This document shows positions 20,856 to 30,572 of a stretch of DNA of 64,000 nucleotides, piece by piece (positions within the stretch are counted from its first letter, which is position 1; every line of letters starts with the position of its first letter). Source of the DNA: Bacteroidota bacterium (GTDB lineage Bacteria > Bacteroidota > Bacteroidia > Chitinophagales > Chitinophagaceae); assembly GCA_016711825.1 (NCBI GenBank), contig JADJSG010000004.1, positions 1 to 64,000 of the forward strand. The letters run 5' to 3'. The translations under genes and the position numbers were made by a program. The notes beneath the pieces were generated by a model. It saw nothing but the letters and a program-made list of their open reading frames with translations, was not told the DNA's origin and did not search any database.

Positions 20856-20885
20856 AAGCTTTCTATTTTATGGTTGGTTGGACTG

Positions 20886-20893
20886 CAAATGTA
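20886..20893 (-). promoter_or_regulatory. -7 promoter element of the 67-aa gene
   Basis: TACATTTG on the minus strand, an exact TAnnTTTG match, 30 bp before the start codon. Confidence 0.5.
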
Positions 20894-21001
20894 TTGCATT
20901 AAACCTGAATTTGCAAGTGTATATAAAGAAATTATTAAATTAATCATAAAATTAAGGTGTAATTTGACCTTAAAATTAGGGGTGTTCAACTAATTAATCA
21001 G

Positions 21002-21496
21002 CTATTCTGAATCACTTTTAAGACTTATTGTCTTTTCATCACCAAAAGATTCTTTGAATTTAACTTTGCAAACTTCTATTATTGCACTTGTACCACTTCC
21101 CTTTACTGTGATCGTACCTCCCTGACCATTGTACGAAAGTCCATTTACATAATATTGCATATAGACTTTTTGACTACCTGCTATCACTTCATTGAAGATG
21201 GGTGTAACCGTATAAGTCCCTTCAACAGGAGCAACCAAACCTTCAAACTCTATGCTACAACCATGCCCTATCCCTATTGTATGCTCAGTATAAAAAGTAG
21301 TGTTCTGGGTAGCGTAACTCGTATCATGTATGATATTGTAGATGGTATCATTTGCTACCAGGGTTGCGTTGCTCAAATTACAATTTACAATAGGATTATC
21401 ATTTCCATCATCGTTTTTGACCTTTTTTTTGCCACATGAAATAATGCTTGATAATAAAACGATTAACAAGGCAATGGTATTGAAATTTTTTCTCAT
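21002..21496 (-). CDS. Hypothetical lipoprotein
   Basis: 164 aa from ATG 21496. An upstream in-frame start exists at 21514 but would put six residues before the signal peptide and overlap a promoter-like TATATTTG at 21512-21519. The signal peptide RKNFNTIALLIVLLSSIISC ends at a lipobox cysteine, followed by GKKKVKNDDGND, a charged linker. The mature part has beta-rich segments (GCSIEFEGLVAPVEGTYTVT and MQYYVNGLSYNG) with a cysteine pair. Predicted outer-membrane or periplasmic lipoprotein; family and function not recognised. Confidence 0.65.
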   Translation of the reverse strand: MRKNFNTIALLIVLLSSIISCGKKKVKNDDGNDNPIVNCNLSNATLVANDTIYNIIHDTSYATQNTTFYTEHTIGIGHGCSIEFEGLVAPVEGTYTVTPIFNEVIAGSQKVYMQYYVNGLSYNGQGGTITVKGSGTSAIIEVCKVKFKESFGDEKTISLKSDSE

Positions 21497-21541
21497 AAGA
21501 ATAAATTTAATCAAATATAATGCCTAAACCGTTTAAAGTTA

Positions 21542-22630
21542 CTATATCAAGGCTAAAAAATCATCGAATAGGTATCTTGAGTCGTGAGGTCCAGGTGTGG
21601 CTTCAGGGTGATATTGCACCGAAAAAGCAGCTTTGTTTTTTAATTTAATCCCTTCTAAGGTTTGATCGTTCAAATTGATATGGGTAATTTCTATTTGTTC
21701 AATGGCCTCTACAGAAGTTTTATCAACCGCGAATCCATGATTTTGGGTTGAAATTTCACTCTTCATCGTTTGTAGATTCAATACAGGATGATTCAGACCA
21801 CGATGTCCATGATGCATTTTGTATGTTTTAGCACCATTGGCAATGGCTAACAATTGGTGACCAAGACAAATACCAAATAAGGGTTTATTGCTTTGTAAAA
21901 TTTCTTTAACGGTGTCCACTGCATAAGATGTAGCAGAGGGATCGCCAGGACCATTTGAAATAAAATAGGCATTGGGTGAAAAAACTTCACATTCAGCAAA
22001 AGGAGTATGCGCTGGAAATACTTTTAAATAAGCACCTCTTTCTACCATACAATGAAGAATGTTGCGTTTTACCCCTAAATCAAGCACTGCAATTCTTTTC
22101 TCGCTATTTTCGTCTCCTAAAGTATAAGCTTCCTGGGTTGTGACTTTAGATGCCAACTCTAAACCTTCCATGGAAGGCACACTCGCTAAGGTTTCTTTTA
22201 ACACATCAAGATCAGTAAGCTCAGAAGAAATGATACAATTCATCGCTCCTTTGTTTCTTACATGAGCCACTAAAGCTCTGGTATCAATACCATGAATGGA
22301 AACAATATTGTTCTTCATTAAATAATCTTCCAATGAACTTTCAGCTAAAGTACGTGAATATTTTAAAGAAAGATTTTTACAGATTAAACCCGAAATTTTT
22401 ACTGAATCACTTTCAACATCTGATTCTTTAGCCCCATAATTGCCTATATGTGCCGTATTCATGATAATTATTTGACCATAATAGGAAGGATCGGTAAATA
22501 CTTCTTGATAACCAGTCATGCCTGTATTAAAACAGATTTCGCCAGTGGCTGTGCCTATCGCACCAAAGGCTTTACCTTCAAACAATGTACCATCAGATAA
22601 TAATAAGAAAGCGCTTTTTTCGTTGTTCAT
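21542..22630 (-). CDS. carA: Carbamoyl-phosphate synthase small (glutaminase) subunit
   Basis: 362 aa. Hydrolyses glutamine and channels ammonia to CarB for arginine and pyrimidine synthesis. The N-terminal domain starts MNNEKSAFLLLSDGTLFEGK; TGMTGYQEVFTDPSYYGQII is the family block. The C-terminal class I glutamine amidotransferase domain has the nucleophile in FGICLGHQLLAIA and the His/Glu pair in YHPEATPGPHDS. Start 22630 is chosen over an upstream in-frame start at 22711 because TAATTTTG (22637-22644) ends only six bases before it, which would make the mRNA leaderless. carB is 11 kb away, not in an operon. Confidence 0.95.
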   Translation of the reverse strand: MNNEKSAFLLLSDGTLFEGKAFGAIGTATGEICFNTGMTGYQEVFTDPSYYGQIIIMNTAHIGNYGAKESDVESDSVKISGLICKNLSLKYSRTLAESSLEDYLMKNNIVSIHGIDTRALVAHVRNKGAMNCIISSELTDLDVLKETLASVPSMEGLELASKVTTQEAYTLGDENSEKRIAVLDLGVKRNILHCMVERGAYLKVFPAHTPFAECEVFSPNAYFISNGPGDPSATSYAVDTVKEILQSNKPLFGICLGHQLLAIANGAKTYKMHHGHRGLNHPVLNLQTMKSEISTQNHGFAVDKTSVEAIEQIEITHINLNDQTLEGIKLKNKAAFSVQYHPEATPGPHDSRYLFDDFLALI

Positions 22631-22636
22631 GAGTTG

Positions 22637-22644
22637 CAAAATTA
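22637..22644 (-). promoter_or_regulatory. -7 promoter element of carA, very close to start codon
   Basis: TAATTTTG on the minus strand, 6 nt before the ATG. Implies transcription starts at or next to the start codon. Confidence 0.5.
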
Positions 22645-22725
22645 GGGTATAGTTTTTATTGTTTGAAGTTGTGTTGATAAATATTTTATTTTTAAAAGTA
22701 TCTTGCACCAAATTTTTACAACAAC

Positions 22726-23646
22726 ATGAATTTTAACAATCAGACCCTCTTTTATCAAGGAAAAGTCAGAGATGTATATACCATTCAAGATCAATGGCTG
22801 GTGATGATCGCAAGCAACCGCATATCCGCTTTTGATGTGATACTTCCCCACCCTATTCCTTACAAAGGTCAAGTGCTCAATCAAATTGCCGCAAAGTTTT
22901 TAAAAGCAACTGAAGATATTGTTCCCAATTGGGTGATAGACGTTCCCTTGCCGCATGTAACGATTGGTAAGAAATGTGTACCTTTTGCTGTCGAAATGGT
23001 GATCAGAGGCAACCTAACCGGACATGCCTGGCGAACCTATAAAAAAGGATTACGCACCTTATGTGGCGTTACAATGCCTGAAGGACTCAAAGAAAATGAT
23101 TTTTTCCCAACACCTATTATTACCCCCACCACTAAAGCGCATGAAGGCCATGACGAAGATATTTCACGCGATGACATATTAGCTAAAGGCATTGTATCAG
23201 AAGCAGACTATTTACAACTCGAAAACTATACACGCGCATTATTTGAAAGAGGTAAACAAATGGCAGCTCAACAGGGTCTCATATTAGTAGATACAAAATA
23301 TGAATTTGGCAAAATCGGTGATGTGATTTATTTAATTGACGAAATACATACCCCTGACAGTTCACGTTATTTTTATGCAGAGGGTTATGAAGATAGACAA
23401 CAACGCAATGAAGCACAAAAACAACTATCCAAAGAATTTGTAAGAGAATGGCTCATTGCACATGATTTCATGGGTTTGGAAGGCCAGCAAGTGCCTCCCA
23501 TGAGTGAGGCATTTATTGATGAAATTTCTGCGCGATATATTGAGTTGTTTGAAAAAATAACAGGTGAGAAATTTGTCAAGGCTAACATTGATGAACAAGC
23601 TGTTGAAGACAAAGTGAATGAAGTACTCAAAAAAATAATTCAATAA
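22726..23646 (+). CDS. purC: Phosphoribosylaminoimidazole-succinocarboxamide synthase
   Basis: 306 aa. Joins CAIR and aspartate with ATP to make SAICAR in purine synthesis. Motifs include [70 protein letters not shown] and [11 protein letters not shown], the signature of SAICAR synthetase. It is the longer, about 300-aa form common in Bacteroidota. Divergent from carA. Its stop is one base from the trmD start, so the two are probably co-transcribed. Confidence 0.95.
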   Translation: MNFNNQTLFYQGKVRDVYTIQDQWLVMIASNRISAFDVILPHPIPYKGQVLNQIAAKFLKATEDIVPNWVIDVPLPHVTIGKKCVPFAVEMVIRGNLTGHAWRTYKKGLRTLCGVTMPEGLKENDFFPTPIITPTTKAHEGHDEDISRDDILAKGIVSEADYLQLENYTRALFERGKQMAAQQGLILVDTKYEFGKIGDVIYLIDEIHTPDSSRYFYAEGYEDRQQRNEAQKQLSKEFVREWLIAHDFMGLEGQQVPPMSEAFIDEISARYIELFEKITGEKFVKANIDEQAVEDKVNEVLKKIIQ

Positions 23647-23647
23647 T

Positions 23648-24322
23648 ATGCGTATCGACATAATCACCGTAATGCCCGAATTGCTTGAAAGTCCTTTAAA
23701 TCATTCGATGATGAAAAGAGCCCAAGAAAAAGGATTATTGGAAGTGCATCTTCATCATCTGCGACAATTTGCCATTAATAAACATGGCCAGGTAGATGAT
23801 ATGCAATATGGTGGAGGGGCAGGTATGGTCATCATGTGCGAACCATTGAGTAAGGCTATTGAAAGTTTACAGGCGGTTAGAAAATACGATGAGGTTATTT
23901 ATCTCACACCAGATGGCAAAACATTAAACCAGCCAATGGCAAACAAACTTTCTCTTTGCGAAAACCTGCTGATGATTTGTGGTCATTACAAAGGTATCGA
24001 TCAACGTATCAGGGATTTATATGTCACCCTTGAAATTTCAATAGGCGATTATGTGTTAAGTGGGGGCGAATTGGCTGCAGCCGTCCTGGTTGATAGCATC
24101 GGCAGATTGATTCCCGGCGTGCTCAACGATGAAACTTCTGCCCTTACTGATTCGCACCAGGATGGATTATTGGCACCACCCGTTTACACCCGACCAGCCG
24201 AATTTAAAAATTTAAAAGTGCCCGATATATTATTAAGTGGGCATTTCGCATTGATTGAAGCATGGCGTCATGAAGAAGCGCTTAAGCGAACAGCCGAACG
24301 TCGACCAGATATGATTTCATAA
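23648..24322 (+). CDS. trmD: tRNA (guanine-N1)-methyltransferase
   Basis: 224 aa. SPOUT-class enzyme that makes m1G37 in tRNAs to prevent frameshifting. The start MRIDIITVMPELL fits the family, with DDMQYGGGAGMVIMCEPL, ICGHYKGIDQRI and the trefoil-knot motif SIGDYVLSGGELAA. The C-terminal TRPAEFKNLKVPDILLSG and HEEALKRTAERRPD blocks are complete. Follows purC with a 1-bp gap. It is more often linked to rimM-rplS in other bacteria; here the link is to purine synthesis. Confidence 0.95.
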   Translation: MRIDIITVMPELLESPLNHSMMKRAQEKGLLEVHLHHLRQFAINKHGQVDDMQYGGGAGMVIMCEPLSKAIESLQAVRKYDEVIYLTPDGKTLNQPMANKLSLCENLLMICGHYKGIDQRIRDLYVTLEISIGDYVLSGGELAAAVLVDSIGRLIPGVLNDETSALTDSHQDGLLAPPVYTRPAEFKNLKVPDILLSGHFALIEAWRHEEALKRTAERRPDMIS

Positions 24323-24385
24323 ACATGGTTTAGAAATATTTCTCAACTATTTATCTATTCATTTTCGTTTTTAGCATTATATAAA

Positions 24386-24393
24386 TACATTTG
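24386..24393 (+). promoter_or_regulatory. -7 promoter element of icd
   Basis: TACATTTG, an exact TAnnTTTG match, 31 bp before the icd start. Confidence 0.5.
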
Positions 24394-24424
24394 CTACAAA
24401 TCAATTATAAACAGTTGTCCCATT

Positions 24425-25657
24425 ATGAATAAAATTAACGTAGTAAACCCAGTAGTAGAAGTAGATGGCGATGAAATGACCCGTATCATTTGGCGATTTA
24501 TCAAAGAAAAACTCATTCTTCCTTATTTGGAAATTCCTATACAATATTACGATTTGAGTATTGAAAGCAGAGATGCCACCAATGACCAAATCACCATTGA
24601 TTGTGCAAATGCCATTAAAGCCTGTGGCGTGGGTATCAAATGTGCAACCATCACCCCTGACGAAGCAAGGGTGGTAGAATTTAATTTAAAGCAGATGTGG
24701 AAGTCGCCCAATGGCACCATCCGTAATATATTGGATGGCACTGTATTTCGCGAACCCATTGTGATGAAAAATGTTCCTCGTTTAGTCCCTAACTGGACAG
24801 CCCCTATCATAGTTGGTCGTCATGCATTTGGTGATCAATACAGGGCAACCGATACGGTAATCAAAGGCAAAGGCAAACTCACGATGACATTTACCCCAGA
24901 AGATGGATCACCTGCACAAACCTTTGATGTTTATAATTTTAAAGGAGACGGTGTTGCACTTAGTATGTATAATACCGACGAAAGTATCATGGGTTTTGCA
25001 AGAAGCTGTTTCAATATGGCTTTGAGTAAAAAATGGCCTTTATACTTATCTACAAAAAATACGATTCTGAAAAAATATGACGGTCGTTTTAAAGATATTT
25101 TTGAAGAGATTTACCAAAATGAATTTAAAACTTTATTTGCGGATGCAGGCATTACCTACGAACATCGATTGATTGATGATATGGTAGCGGCAGCATTAAA
25201 ATGGCATGGCAATTTTGTATGGGCTTGCAAAAATTATGATGGCGATGTACAAAGCGATACAGTAGCACAAGGTTTTGGCTCATTGGGGCTGATGACTTCT
25301 GTTTTAATCACTCCTGATGGCAACACCATGGAAGCCGAAGCTGCCCATGGCACCGTTACCAGACATTATAGAGACCACCAAGCAGGCAAACCCACAAGCA
25401 CGAATCCTATAGCTTCTATTTTTGCCTGGACTCGTGGTCTTGCATTCAGAGGCAAGCTAGATGGCAATCAGGCACTCATTGACTTTTGTCAACATATTGA
25501 AAAAGTATGTATCGAAACCGTTGAAGGCGGTATCATGACCAAAGACCTTGCGGTTTGCATTCATGGCAATCAAGTAAAACATGGCGAACATTATGTTTAT
25601 ACCGAAGAATTTTTAGATGCCTTAGATGCCAATCTAAAAATCAAAATGGGCGTTTAG
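24425..25657 (+). CDS. icd: NADP-dependent isocitrate dehydrogenase, eukaryotic (type II) form
   Basis: 410 aa. Oxidatively decarboxylates isocitrate to 2-oxoglutarate in the TCA cycle. It belongs to the homodimeric type II group also found in mitochondria: [48 protein letters not shown], the metal-binding [10 protein letters not shown] and the NADP-binding [14 protein letters not shown]. Full length. Own promoter, no neighbour in the same pathway. The assignment to NADP rests on the HGTVTRHYR type II motif. Confidence 0.95.
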   Translation: MNKINVVNPVVEVDGDEMTRIIWRFIKEKLILPYLEIPIQYYDLSIESRDATNDQITIDCANAIKACGVGIKCATITPDEARVVEFNLKQMWKSPNGTIRNILDGTVFREPIVMKNVPRLVPNWTAPIIVGRHAFGDQYRATDTVIKGKGKLTMTFTPEDGSPAQTFDVYNFKGDGVALSMYNTDESIMGFARSCFNMALSKKWPLYLSTKNTILKKYDGRFKDIFEEIYQNEFKTLFADAGITYEHRLIDDMVAAALKWHGNFVWACKNYDGDVQSDTVAQGFGSLGLMTSVLITPDGNTMEAEAAHGTVTRHYRDHQAGKPTSTNPIASIFAWTRGLAFRGKLDGNQALIDFCQHIEKVCIETVEGGIMTKDLAVCIHGNQVKHGEHYVYTEEFLDALDANLKIKMGV

Positions 25658-25787
25658 TATTTCGAACATGTAAAGAGAATGTATAGTGTTGATGATGATT
25701 TCAACCTAAAATATTTTTAGTTGTTTTCAAATCAAGTTTTGCTTTTGCAATGCTTGAAATCATTTCCATAAATTGATTCCCAACCAA

Positions 25788-25840
25788 TTTATACCGAATG
25801 TATTTAAGAAGCATTCTGAAAAATATTGGTATAATACCCA
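25788..25840 (+). repeat. Intergenic repeat family R1, copy A
   Basis: Core ATACCGAATGTATTTAAGAA, then GCATTCTGAAAAATATTGGT and ATAATACC. Matches copy B (36888-36940) with one indel, and the reverse strand of 63643-63702. Confidence 0.6.
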
Positions 25841-25929
25841 CCCATATACATTACATTTAAGCTAATAACTATTGGACTTATATTATGTGTCGTTGGTATT
25901 ATTTATCAAACTAAAAATACAAATATCCT

Positions 25930-27390
25930 TTACCTAACATCTGCACTATAAGGATCTACCGAAATTTCTGAAGCATTGGTGACCACCCTCCAGGTATTGA
26001 TATCTATCACATGAAAAAAGCCATTTCTATTGCCACATTCTGAAATATGATGAGGTGCAGGTCCATTCAAATCTGCATTTCGACTCACCACATATAAATA
26101 ACTGCGTATATCATCAACGCCAATGCCATGTGGCTGATAAAACCTTTCTTTGATCACTTTGACCACTTGTAAAGAATTCATATTGATAACATACACCGAA
26201 CCTTTAGATTTTAAATTTGGGTTCGCATCTTCTTGACAAGTGACAAATAATAAATCATGCTTTTTTGATATGGCCATTTCCAATGGGTAAGTTCCAACGG
26301 GTATCACTTTGATTAATGTATCCACTCCAGTTCGCATCACCCTAACTTCATTACTTGTTTGACATGTTACAAAATACTGATCCATATTTTCATTCATCAT
26401 CACCTCATGTGGATCTAAGATTCCTTTCGTAGTAACAGGTGCCACTCCTTTTTCTAATGAAATATCTTTTTTGGCTGCCAACGAAGGGATTAACCGATAA
26501 ATCATATTACCATATTGGGCAGTGATATAAATGGTATCGCTGTTTTTTGACAAGGCAATTCCATGGGGATTTTCAAACAAGCCACCCGTATAAGTCTTGA
26601 TAGCTTTTGTGAGGAGGTTTACTTCTACTAATTTGCCATTGCTCGACAAATCAGAAACAAAGGCTTTTTTATTATCATTCGAAACTTTAATCACATTCCA
26701 TAATCCATTGCCAATGTCATATTTGTTCATAAACGTATCAGTCACTGCATCAAATTGTTGTATATAATTGCCATTGATAAAACATACAAACCAGTACTTT
26801 TTATCATCTGACACCCTTACATTATGAGGCGACTCGGGAATATTGTCAAATTGACCTACACTGACATAACGCATCACAAGCTGTGTTTCAGCATCTACTA
26901 CACTCACAATATCACAGCCCTGATTGGTAATGTATATTTTATTTCTGGTATCTGCATTGGATGCAAAAGGTATCACCCCATTTTTATCAGGACAACCATT
27001 GCTAATCCAGTTTTTTAGTATCAGCACTTCGTCCCTACTTAATGGATCTGCATTTAAAGGCATCGTAGGTGTTGTGCTTAATCCTAAATCAGCATAGGTA
27101 TTGACAAATTGCATCAAGGATGATTGACCAGGGCTGAAAGGAATCACCACTGCACCATTTATAGCCCCACCTAAGAGTTTCGTATACGTACTTAGATTTA
27201 AATTACCTGCATTTTGATAACTTTGATCATTGTGACAACCAGCAGTTGCACATTTTTTGAGCATGATTGTTTCTACTTCTTTTGGATAATCTGATTGCTC
27301 AAAAGAAGGGTCTACCATTTTATTGCAAGAGAAAATACCTATACAAGTAACAACAACACTAAAAAGCAAAAGAGACTTCAACGGTTTCAT
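25930..27390 (-). CDS. Lipoprotein with N-terminal cytochrome c-like domain and YVTN-type beta-propeller
   Basis: 486 aa. Lipobox FSC at residue 22. A CATAGCH motif at about residues 48-54 (CX4CH) resembles the heme-binding site of Bacteroidota cytochrome-like lipoproteins, and residues 35-150 have the look of a small cytochrome domain. The rest (150-486) is a seven-bladed YVTN-type propeller with repeats such as NKIYITNQGCDIVSVVDAET, KYWFVCFINGNYIQQFDAVT, IALSKNSDTIYITAQYG and LLFVTCQEDANP. It has its own promoter, TAACTTTG at 27398-27405, 7 nt from the ATG. Probably an outer-membrane redox or binding protein. Substrate unknown; heme attachment is inferred. Confidence 0.7.
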   Translation of the reverse strand: MKPLKSLLLFSVVVTCIGIFSCNKMVDPSFEQSDYPKEVETIMLKKCATAGCHNDQSYQNAGNLNLSTYTKLLGGAINGAVVIPFSPGQSSLMQFVNTYADLGLSTTPTMPLNADPLSRDEVLILKNWISNGCPDKNGVIPFASNADTRNKIYITNQGCDIVSVVDAETQLVMRYVSVGQFDNIPESPHNVRVSDDKKYWFVCFINGNYIQQFDAVTDTFMNKYDIGNGLWNVIKVSNDNKKAFVSDLSSNGKLVEVNLLTKAIKTYTGGLFENPHGIALSKNSDTIYITAQYGNMIYRLIPSLAAKKDISLEKGVAPVTTKGILDPHEVMMNENMDQYFVTCQTSNEVRVMRTGVDTLIKVIPVGTYPLEMAISKKHDLLFVTCQEDANPNLKSKGSVYVINMNSLQVVKVIKERFYQPHGIGVDDIRSYLYVVSRNADLNGPAPHHISECGNRNGFFHVIDINTWRVVTNASEISVDPYSADVR

Positions 27391-27397
27391 GATTATT

Positions 27398-27405
27398 CAA
27401 AGTTA
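27398..27405 (-). promoter_or_regulatory. -7 promoter element close to the propeller lipoprotein start
   Basis: TAACTTTG on the minus strand, 7 nt before ATG 27390. Confidence 0.45.
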
Positions 27406-27428
27406 GGTATTAAATCAGTAAAAATCTA

Positions 27429-28385
27429 CTAATGCAATCCCTTTTCACTGAGGTAACGTTCTGCATCTAAGGCAGCCATACAACCGCTCCCAGCTGCTGT
27501 AACAGCCTGACGATAAATTTTATCCTGTACATCCCCACTTGCAAAAACACCTTCTATATTCGTTTTGGTAGTGCCAGGTTCGGTAATAATATAACCTGTT
27601 TCATCCATGGTAATATAAGGTTTAAATATTTCACTGTTAGGGTTATGTCCGATAGCAACAAATAAGGCACTTACTGGTATATTCGTAATCGCCCCGGTTG
27701 CATTATGTTTTACATTTAAACTTTGAATTTTTTCTTCGGCTATAATTTCATCAATCACCGTATCCCAATATACTTGAATGTTAGGTGTTGCTAACACACG
27801 CTCTTGCATCACTTTGCTTGCACGCATTTTTTCACTTCTCACCAACATATGTACCTTGCTACATAATTTACTTAAATACATGGCTTCTTCACAAGCAGTA
27901 TCGCCTGCACCAACAATGGCGACTTCTTTAGCCCTGAAAAAAGCACCATCGCAAACAGCACAAGCACTTACGCCACCACCTGTGGTTGCCAGTTGCTCTT
28001 CTTTCGGAATGCCTAACCATTTGGCACTTGCCCCTGTTGAAATGATAACAGCATCCGCTTCAATCCATTTTTCTTCATCGATTTGTACACGATAAGGCTG
28101 TACACTAAAATCAACCTGTGTTGCATAGCCCCATCGAATATCAGCGCCCATTCGCTTAGCTTGTTCTTCAAACTCCTGCATCATTTTAGGCCCCATCACA
28201 CCCTCAGGATAACCGGGATAATTTTCTACTTCTGTGGTAATCATCAATTGTCCACCAGGCTGTAACCCTTGATATAACACAGGTTTAAGGTCTGCACGTG
28301 CTGCGTAAATGGCTGCTGTATAACCAGAAGGGCCTGAACCAATGATGAGTAATTTTACTTTTTCAATTTCGTTTTCTGTTGACAT
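27429..28385 (-). CDS. trxB: Thioredoxin-disulfide reductase
   Basis: 318 aa. FAD enzyme that reduces thioredoxin with NADPH. FAD-binding LLIIGSGPSGYTAAIYAARA at about residues 11-30, QPGGQLMITTEVENYPG, the redox-active CAVC in SACAVCDGAFFRAKEVAIVG, the NADPH-binding VGAGDTACEEA and the C-terminal TNIEGVFASGDVQDKIYRQA are all present. Full length. 14 bp after the DUF4249 lipoprotein gene and 38 bp before the propeller lipoprotein gene, all on the minus strand. Confidence 0.95.
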   Translation of the reverse strand: MSTENEIEKVKLLIIGSGPSGYTAAIYAARADLKPVLYQGLQPGGQLMITTEVENYPGYPEGVMGPKMMQEFEEQAKRMGADIRWGYATQVDFSVQPYRVQIDEEKWIEADAVIISTGASAKWLGIPKEEQLATTGGGVSACAVCDGAFFRAKEVAIVGAGDTACEEAMYLSKLCSKVHMLVRSEKMRASKVMQERVLATPNIQVYWDTVIDEIIAEEKIQSLNVKHNATGAITNIPVSALFVAIGHNPNSEIFKPYITMDETGYIITEPGTTKTNIEGVFASGDVQDKIYRQAVTAAGSGCMAALDAERYLSEKGLH

Positions 28386-28399
28386 ATCTTGCTGTTTTA

Positions 28400-29320
28400 T
28401 TATTTTATTGAATCAATCAAAGTATAGTATTTACTACCGTATCCTCCCCAAACACCCAGGGCATTTTTAATATTGCCTTGTACTTGTACAGGAGAAGCAA
28501 AGGGGTTGCCTACACTTCCCTCAGAGAAGGATAAGGTTTCCCAAAAGGTAAATACATTTTTATCAATCGCAGACCATTTGACAGTCACGGTATCCCCTTT
28601 TCTTACATAACCGATGGTTTGGTACTCGCTTTGGGTATAGGTTTTTGATTTGTCAAAACCCAAATCTATCGTTAAAGGGATTGAGGTTCCATTGATAATA
28701 TTATCGTTATAGACAGAACTAAAGGAAGAAAAAAACAATTCAGGTCCGCCATTTTTTATATATCGATTTGTTTTTGTTTGCAATTTTACACTATTGCCAA
28801 AGGTATCTGGATCGGTGTATATTGCTTTGATGACTGAAAAACTATCTTCTTTTCCAGGCACTGGTTCAAGCCAAACTGAATCAAGACCAGGGTTAATGGG
28901 TATTTGTGTAAAAGCTTCGTAATATTGATTGTTGTCGAGGATTGATATTTTATACATATGACCTGCAATACCTTTAAAATTGAGTGCGTTAGGATCTAAC
29001 AAATCAGGACCATAGATACTAAAGTTAAAGGTATTAGCACCTACCACAGTATCAATCACATACTCTTTGAGCACAAGTGTATCGAAAGCGGTAATATCGA
29101 TGACGGTGATTTGGGCATTTTTGATATATTCAATAGAACTTAAATCAATTTTGTCAAAAAAGCCAATACTCCTTGTAAGCGTCACATAAGGCACTTCATC
29201 GATTTCAATCACACCTTCAACAACAATTTTCTTTTCGCCATCGTTCAATTTGATATCTACTTCTTTTTCGCATGAAGTAAACAACAAAATGGCCAACACC
29301 AGAAATATCATTTTTTGCAT
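28400..29320 (-). CDS. DUF4249-family lipoprotein
   Basis: 306 aa from ATG 29320 (MQKMIFLVLAILLFTSCEKE), with a clean lipobox at FTSC. The body matches DUF4249 of Bacteroidota: KIVVEGVIEIDEVPYVTLTR, AQITVIDI and GHMYKISILDNNQYYEAFTQ. Such proteins usually pair with a TonB-dependent receptor and sit on the outer membrane; no receptor is adjacent here. Start 29320 is preferred over an upstream in-frame start at 29389 because a TAACTTTG box (29326-29333) lies 5 nt upstream and the signal peptide begins there. It is the first gene of a run with trxB. Confidence 0.75.
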   Translation of the reverse strand: MQKMIFLVLAILLFTSCEKEVDIKLNDGEKKIVVEGVIEIDEVPYVTLTRSIGFFDKIDLSSIEYIKNAQITVIDITAFDTLVLKEYVIDTVVGANTFNFSIYGPDLLDPNALNFKGIAGHMYKISILDNNQYYEAFTQIPINPGLDSVWLEPVPGKEDSFSVIKAIYTDPDTFGNSVKLQTKTNRYIKNGGPELFFSSFSSVYNDNIINGTSIPLTIDLGFDKSKTYTQSEYQTIGYVRKGDTVTVKWSAIDKNVFTFWETLSFSEGSVGNPFASPVQVQGNIKNALGVWGGYGSKYYTLIDSIK

Positions 29321-29325
29321 GGATG

Positions 29326-29333
29326 CAAAGTTA
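29326..29333 (-). promoter_or_regulatory. -7 promoter element close to the DUF4249 start
   Basis: TAACTTTG on the minus strand, 5 nt before ATG 29320. Confidence 0.5.
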
Positions 29334-29498
29334 TACCAAAAATATTTATTATTAAATTTAAATACATGAGTTATAATGCCTGCATACATTGAATTTCAGC
29401 AGAAACATACTGGACGATTCATTCGGTTTTGCAGGTATTCATACAAATAAATTTATTTGTCAATTTTGAAAAAATATTGAATGAATCATGGTCTTAAA

Positions 29499-29530
29499 CA
29501 AAAAGCATACAGTATCTCTACCGTATGCTT
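29499..29530 (-). terminator. Terminator after the TonB-family gene
   Basis: AAGCATAC / GTATGCTT stem with a 12-nt loop; on the minus strand it is followed by TTTTGTTT. It starts about 20 bp beyond the stop at 29552. Confidence 0.6.
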
Positions 29531-29551
29531 ATTTACCTCAATAACATGATC

Positions 29552-30388
29552 TTAATTTTCCAATTCGAAAATAATCGGCAATTGATATTTTGCATTTACC
29601 GCTTGCCCATTGATTTTTCCAGGTTTCCAATCAGGCATGATCCCCATCACTCTTTTGGCTTCATCATCAAAACCATATCCTGCTTTCTTTAAAAAATCGA
29701 CCTCTGTAATTTTTCCTGTTTTATCTACAACAAATTCCAATACCACTTTCCCTGTTTCGCCTTCTTGTTGGGCTCTTGCAGGATATTTAATATGTGATTT
29801 TAAAAATGCCAACATAGCATCTTCGCCCCCAGGAAATTCGGGAAATTGTTGCAAATCGCCAGTCTCGTGAATTATTTCTTTGACTACAGGTGCTTCCACA
29901 ATCACATCATTCACCTTGCCTGTTTCTGTGCCGGGATTCAGTGTTTGTTGACCATCCTCAGGCCCTTCGATTTTAGTAGCCCCAAAATTTTCTTTTGACA
30001 AGGTTTTTTGGTCTTCCAAAATTTTGTCGTCGGGCACACTATCCGCAGCAATGACAACAGGAATCGTAAATAAATTGCTAGCTATAGGTTGATGGGTTGT
30101 GGGTGGAGGCACTACCGGTGGCTTTACGGGTGGAGGTGGCATCACTGGGATATCAGGATTGAAAATAATGGGTGGCTTTTTCAATCCGATTGCGCGCTCT
30201 TCATCCATAAACAGCCCTGCAATAAGTGGGATGCTAGAAATTAAAAAGGCGAATGTAGCGACAATGGTGATGGCCTTACGCGCTCTTCTGTGATAGTTCT
30301 TACGAAGCTCATACGCTCCGTATAATTGGTTTTTTTGTTCAAAAATAATGTCTAAGACATCTGCTCCAAGGATTTTGTTACTTTCCAT
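29552..30388 (-). CDS. TonB-family energy transducer
   Basis: 278 aa. The N-terminus has the Bacteroidota TonB pattern FEQKNQLYGAYELRKNYHRR, then one membrane helix (about residues 38-60, AITIVATFAFLISSIPLIAG). A proline-rich periplasmic linker (VMPPPPVKPPVVPPP) follows, then a C-terminal TonB domain at about 190-278 with YPARAQQEGETGKVVLEFVV and VNAKYQLPIIFEL. It couples the proton-motive force (through ExbB/ExbD) to outer-membrane receptors. No exbB/exbD or receptor gene is next to it. Monocistronic with a terminator. Confidence 0.9.
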   Translation of the reverse strand: MESNKILGADVLDIIFEQKNQLYGAYELRKNYHRRARKAITIVATFAFLISSIPLIAGLFMDEERAIGLKKPPIIFNPDIPVMPPPPVKPPVVPPPTTHQPIASNLFTIPVVIAADSVPDDKILEDQKTLSKENFGATKIEGPEDGQQTLNPGTETGKVNDVIVEAPVVKEIIHETGDLQQFPEFPGGEDAMLAFLKSHIKYPARAQQEGETGKVVLEFVVDKTGKITEVDFLKKAGYGFDDEAKRVMGIMPDWKPGKINGQAVNAKYQLPIIFELEN

Positions 30389-30572
30389 TTTTATTGTTTT
30401 TAAAGTGATGGAAATTTCAATACATGTTAACTTATGTTGATAATGTGTAGATGTTTCATTTACCTTGTTGCTTTAGGTATTAAACGTATTGGAATATTTT
30501 TTTATTGCATTTTTTTTAACCTTTTTAAAAAATATAAAAAAATATAGTATGTTAGTGCATTAATATTTAATT

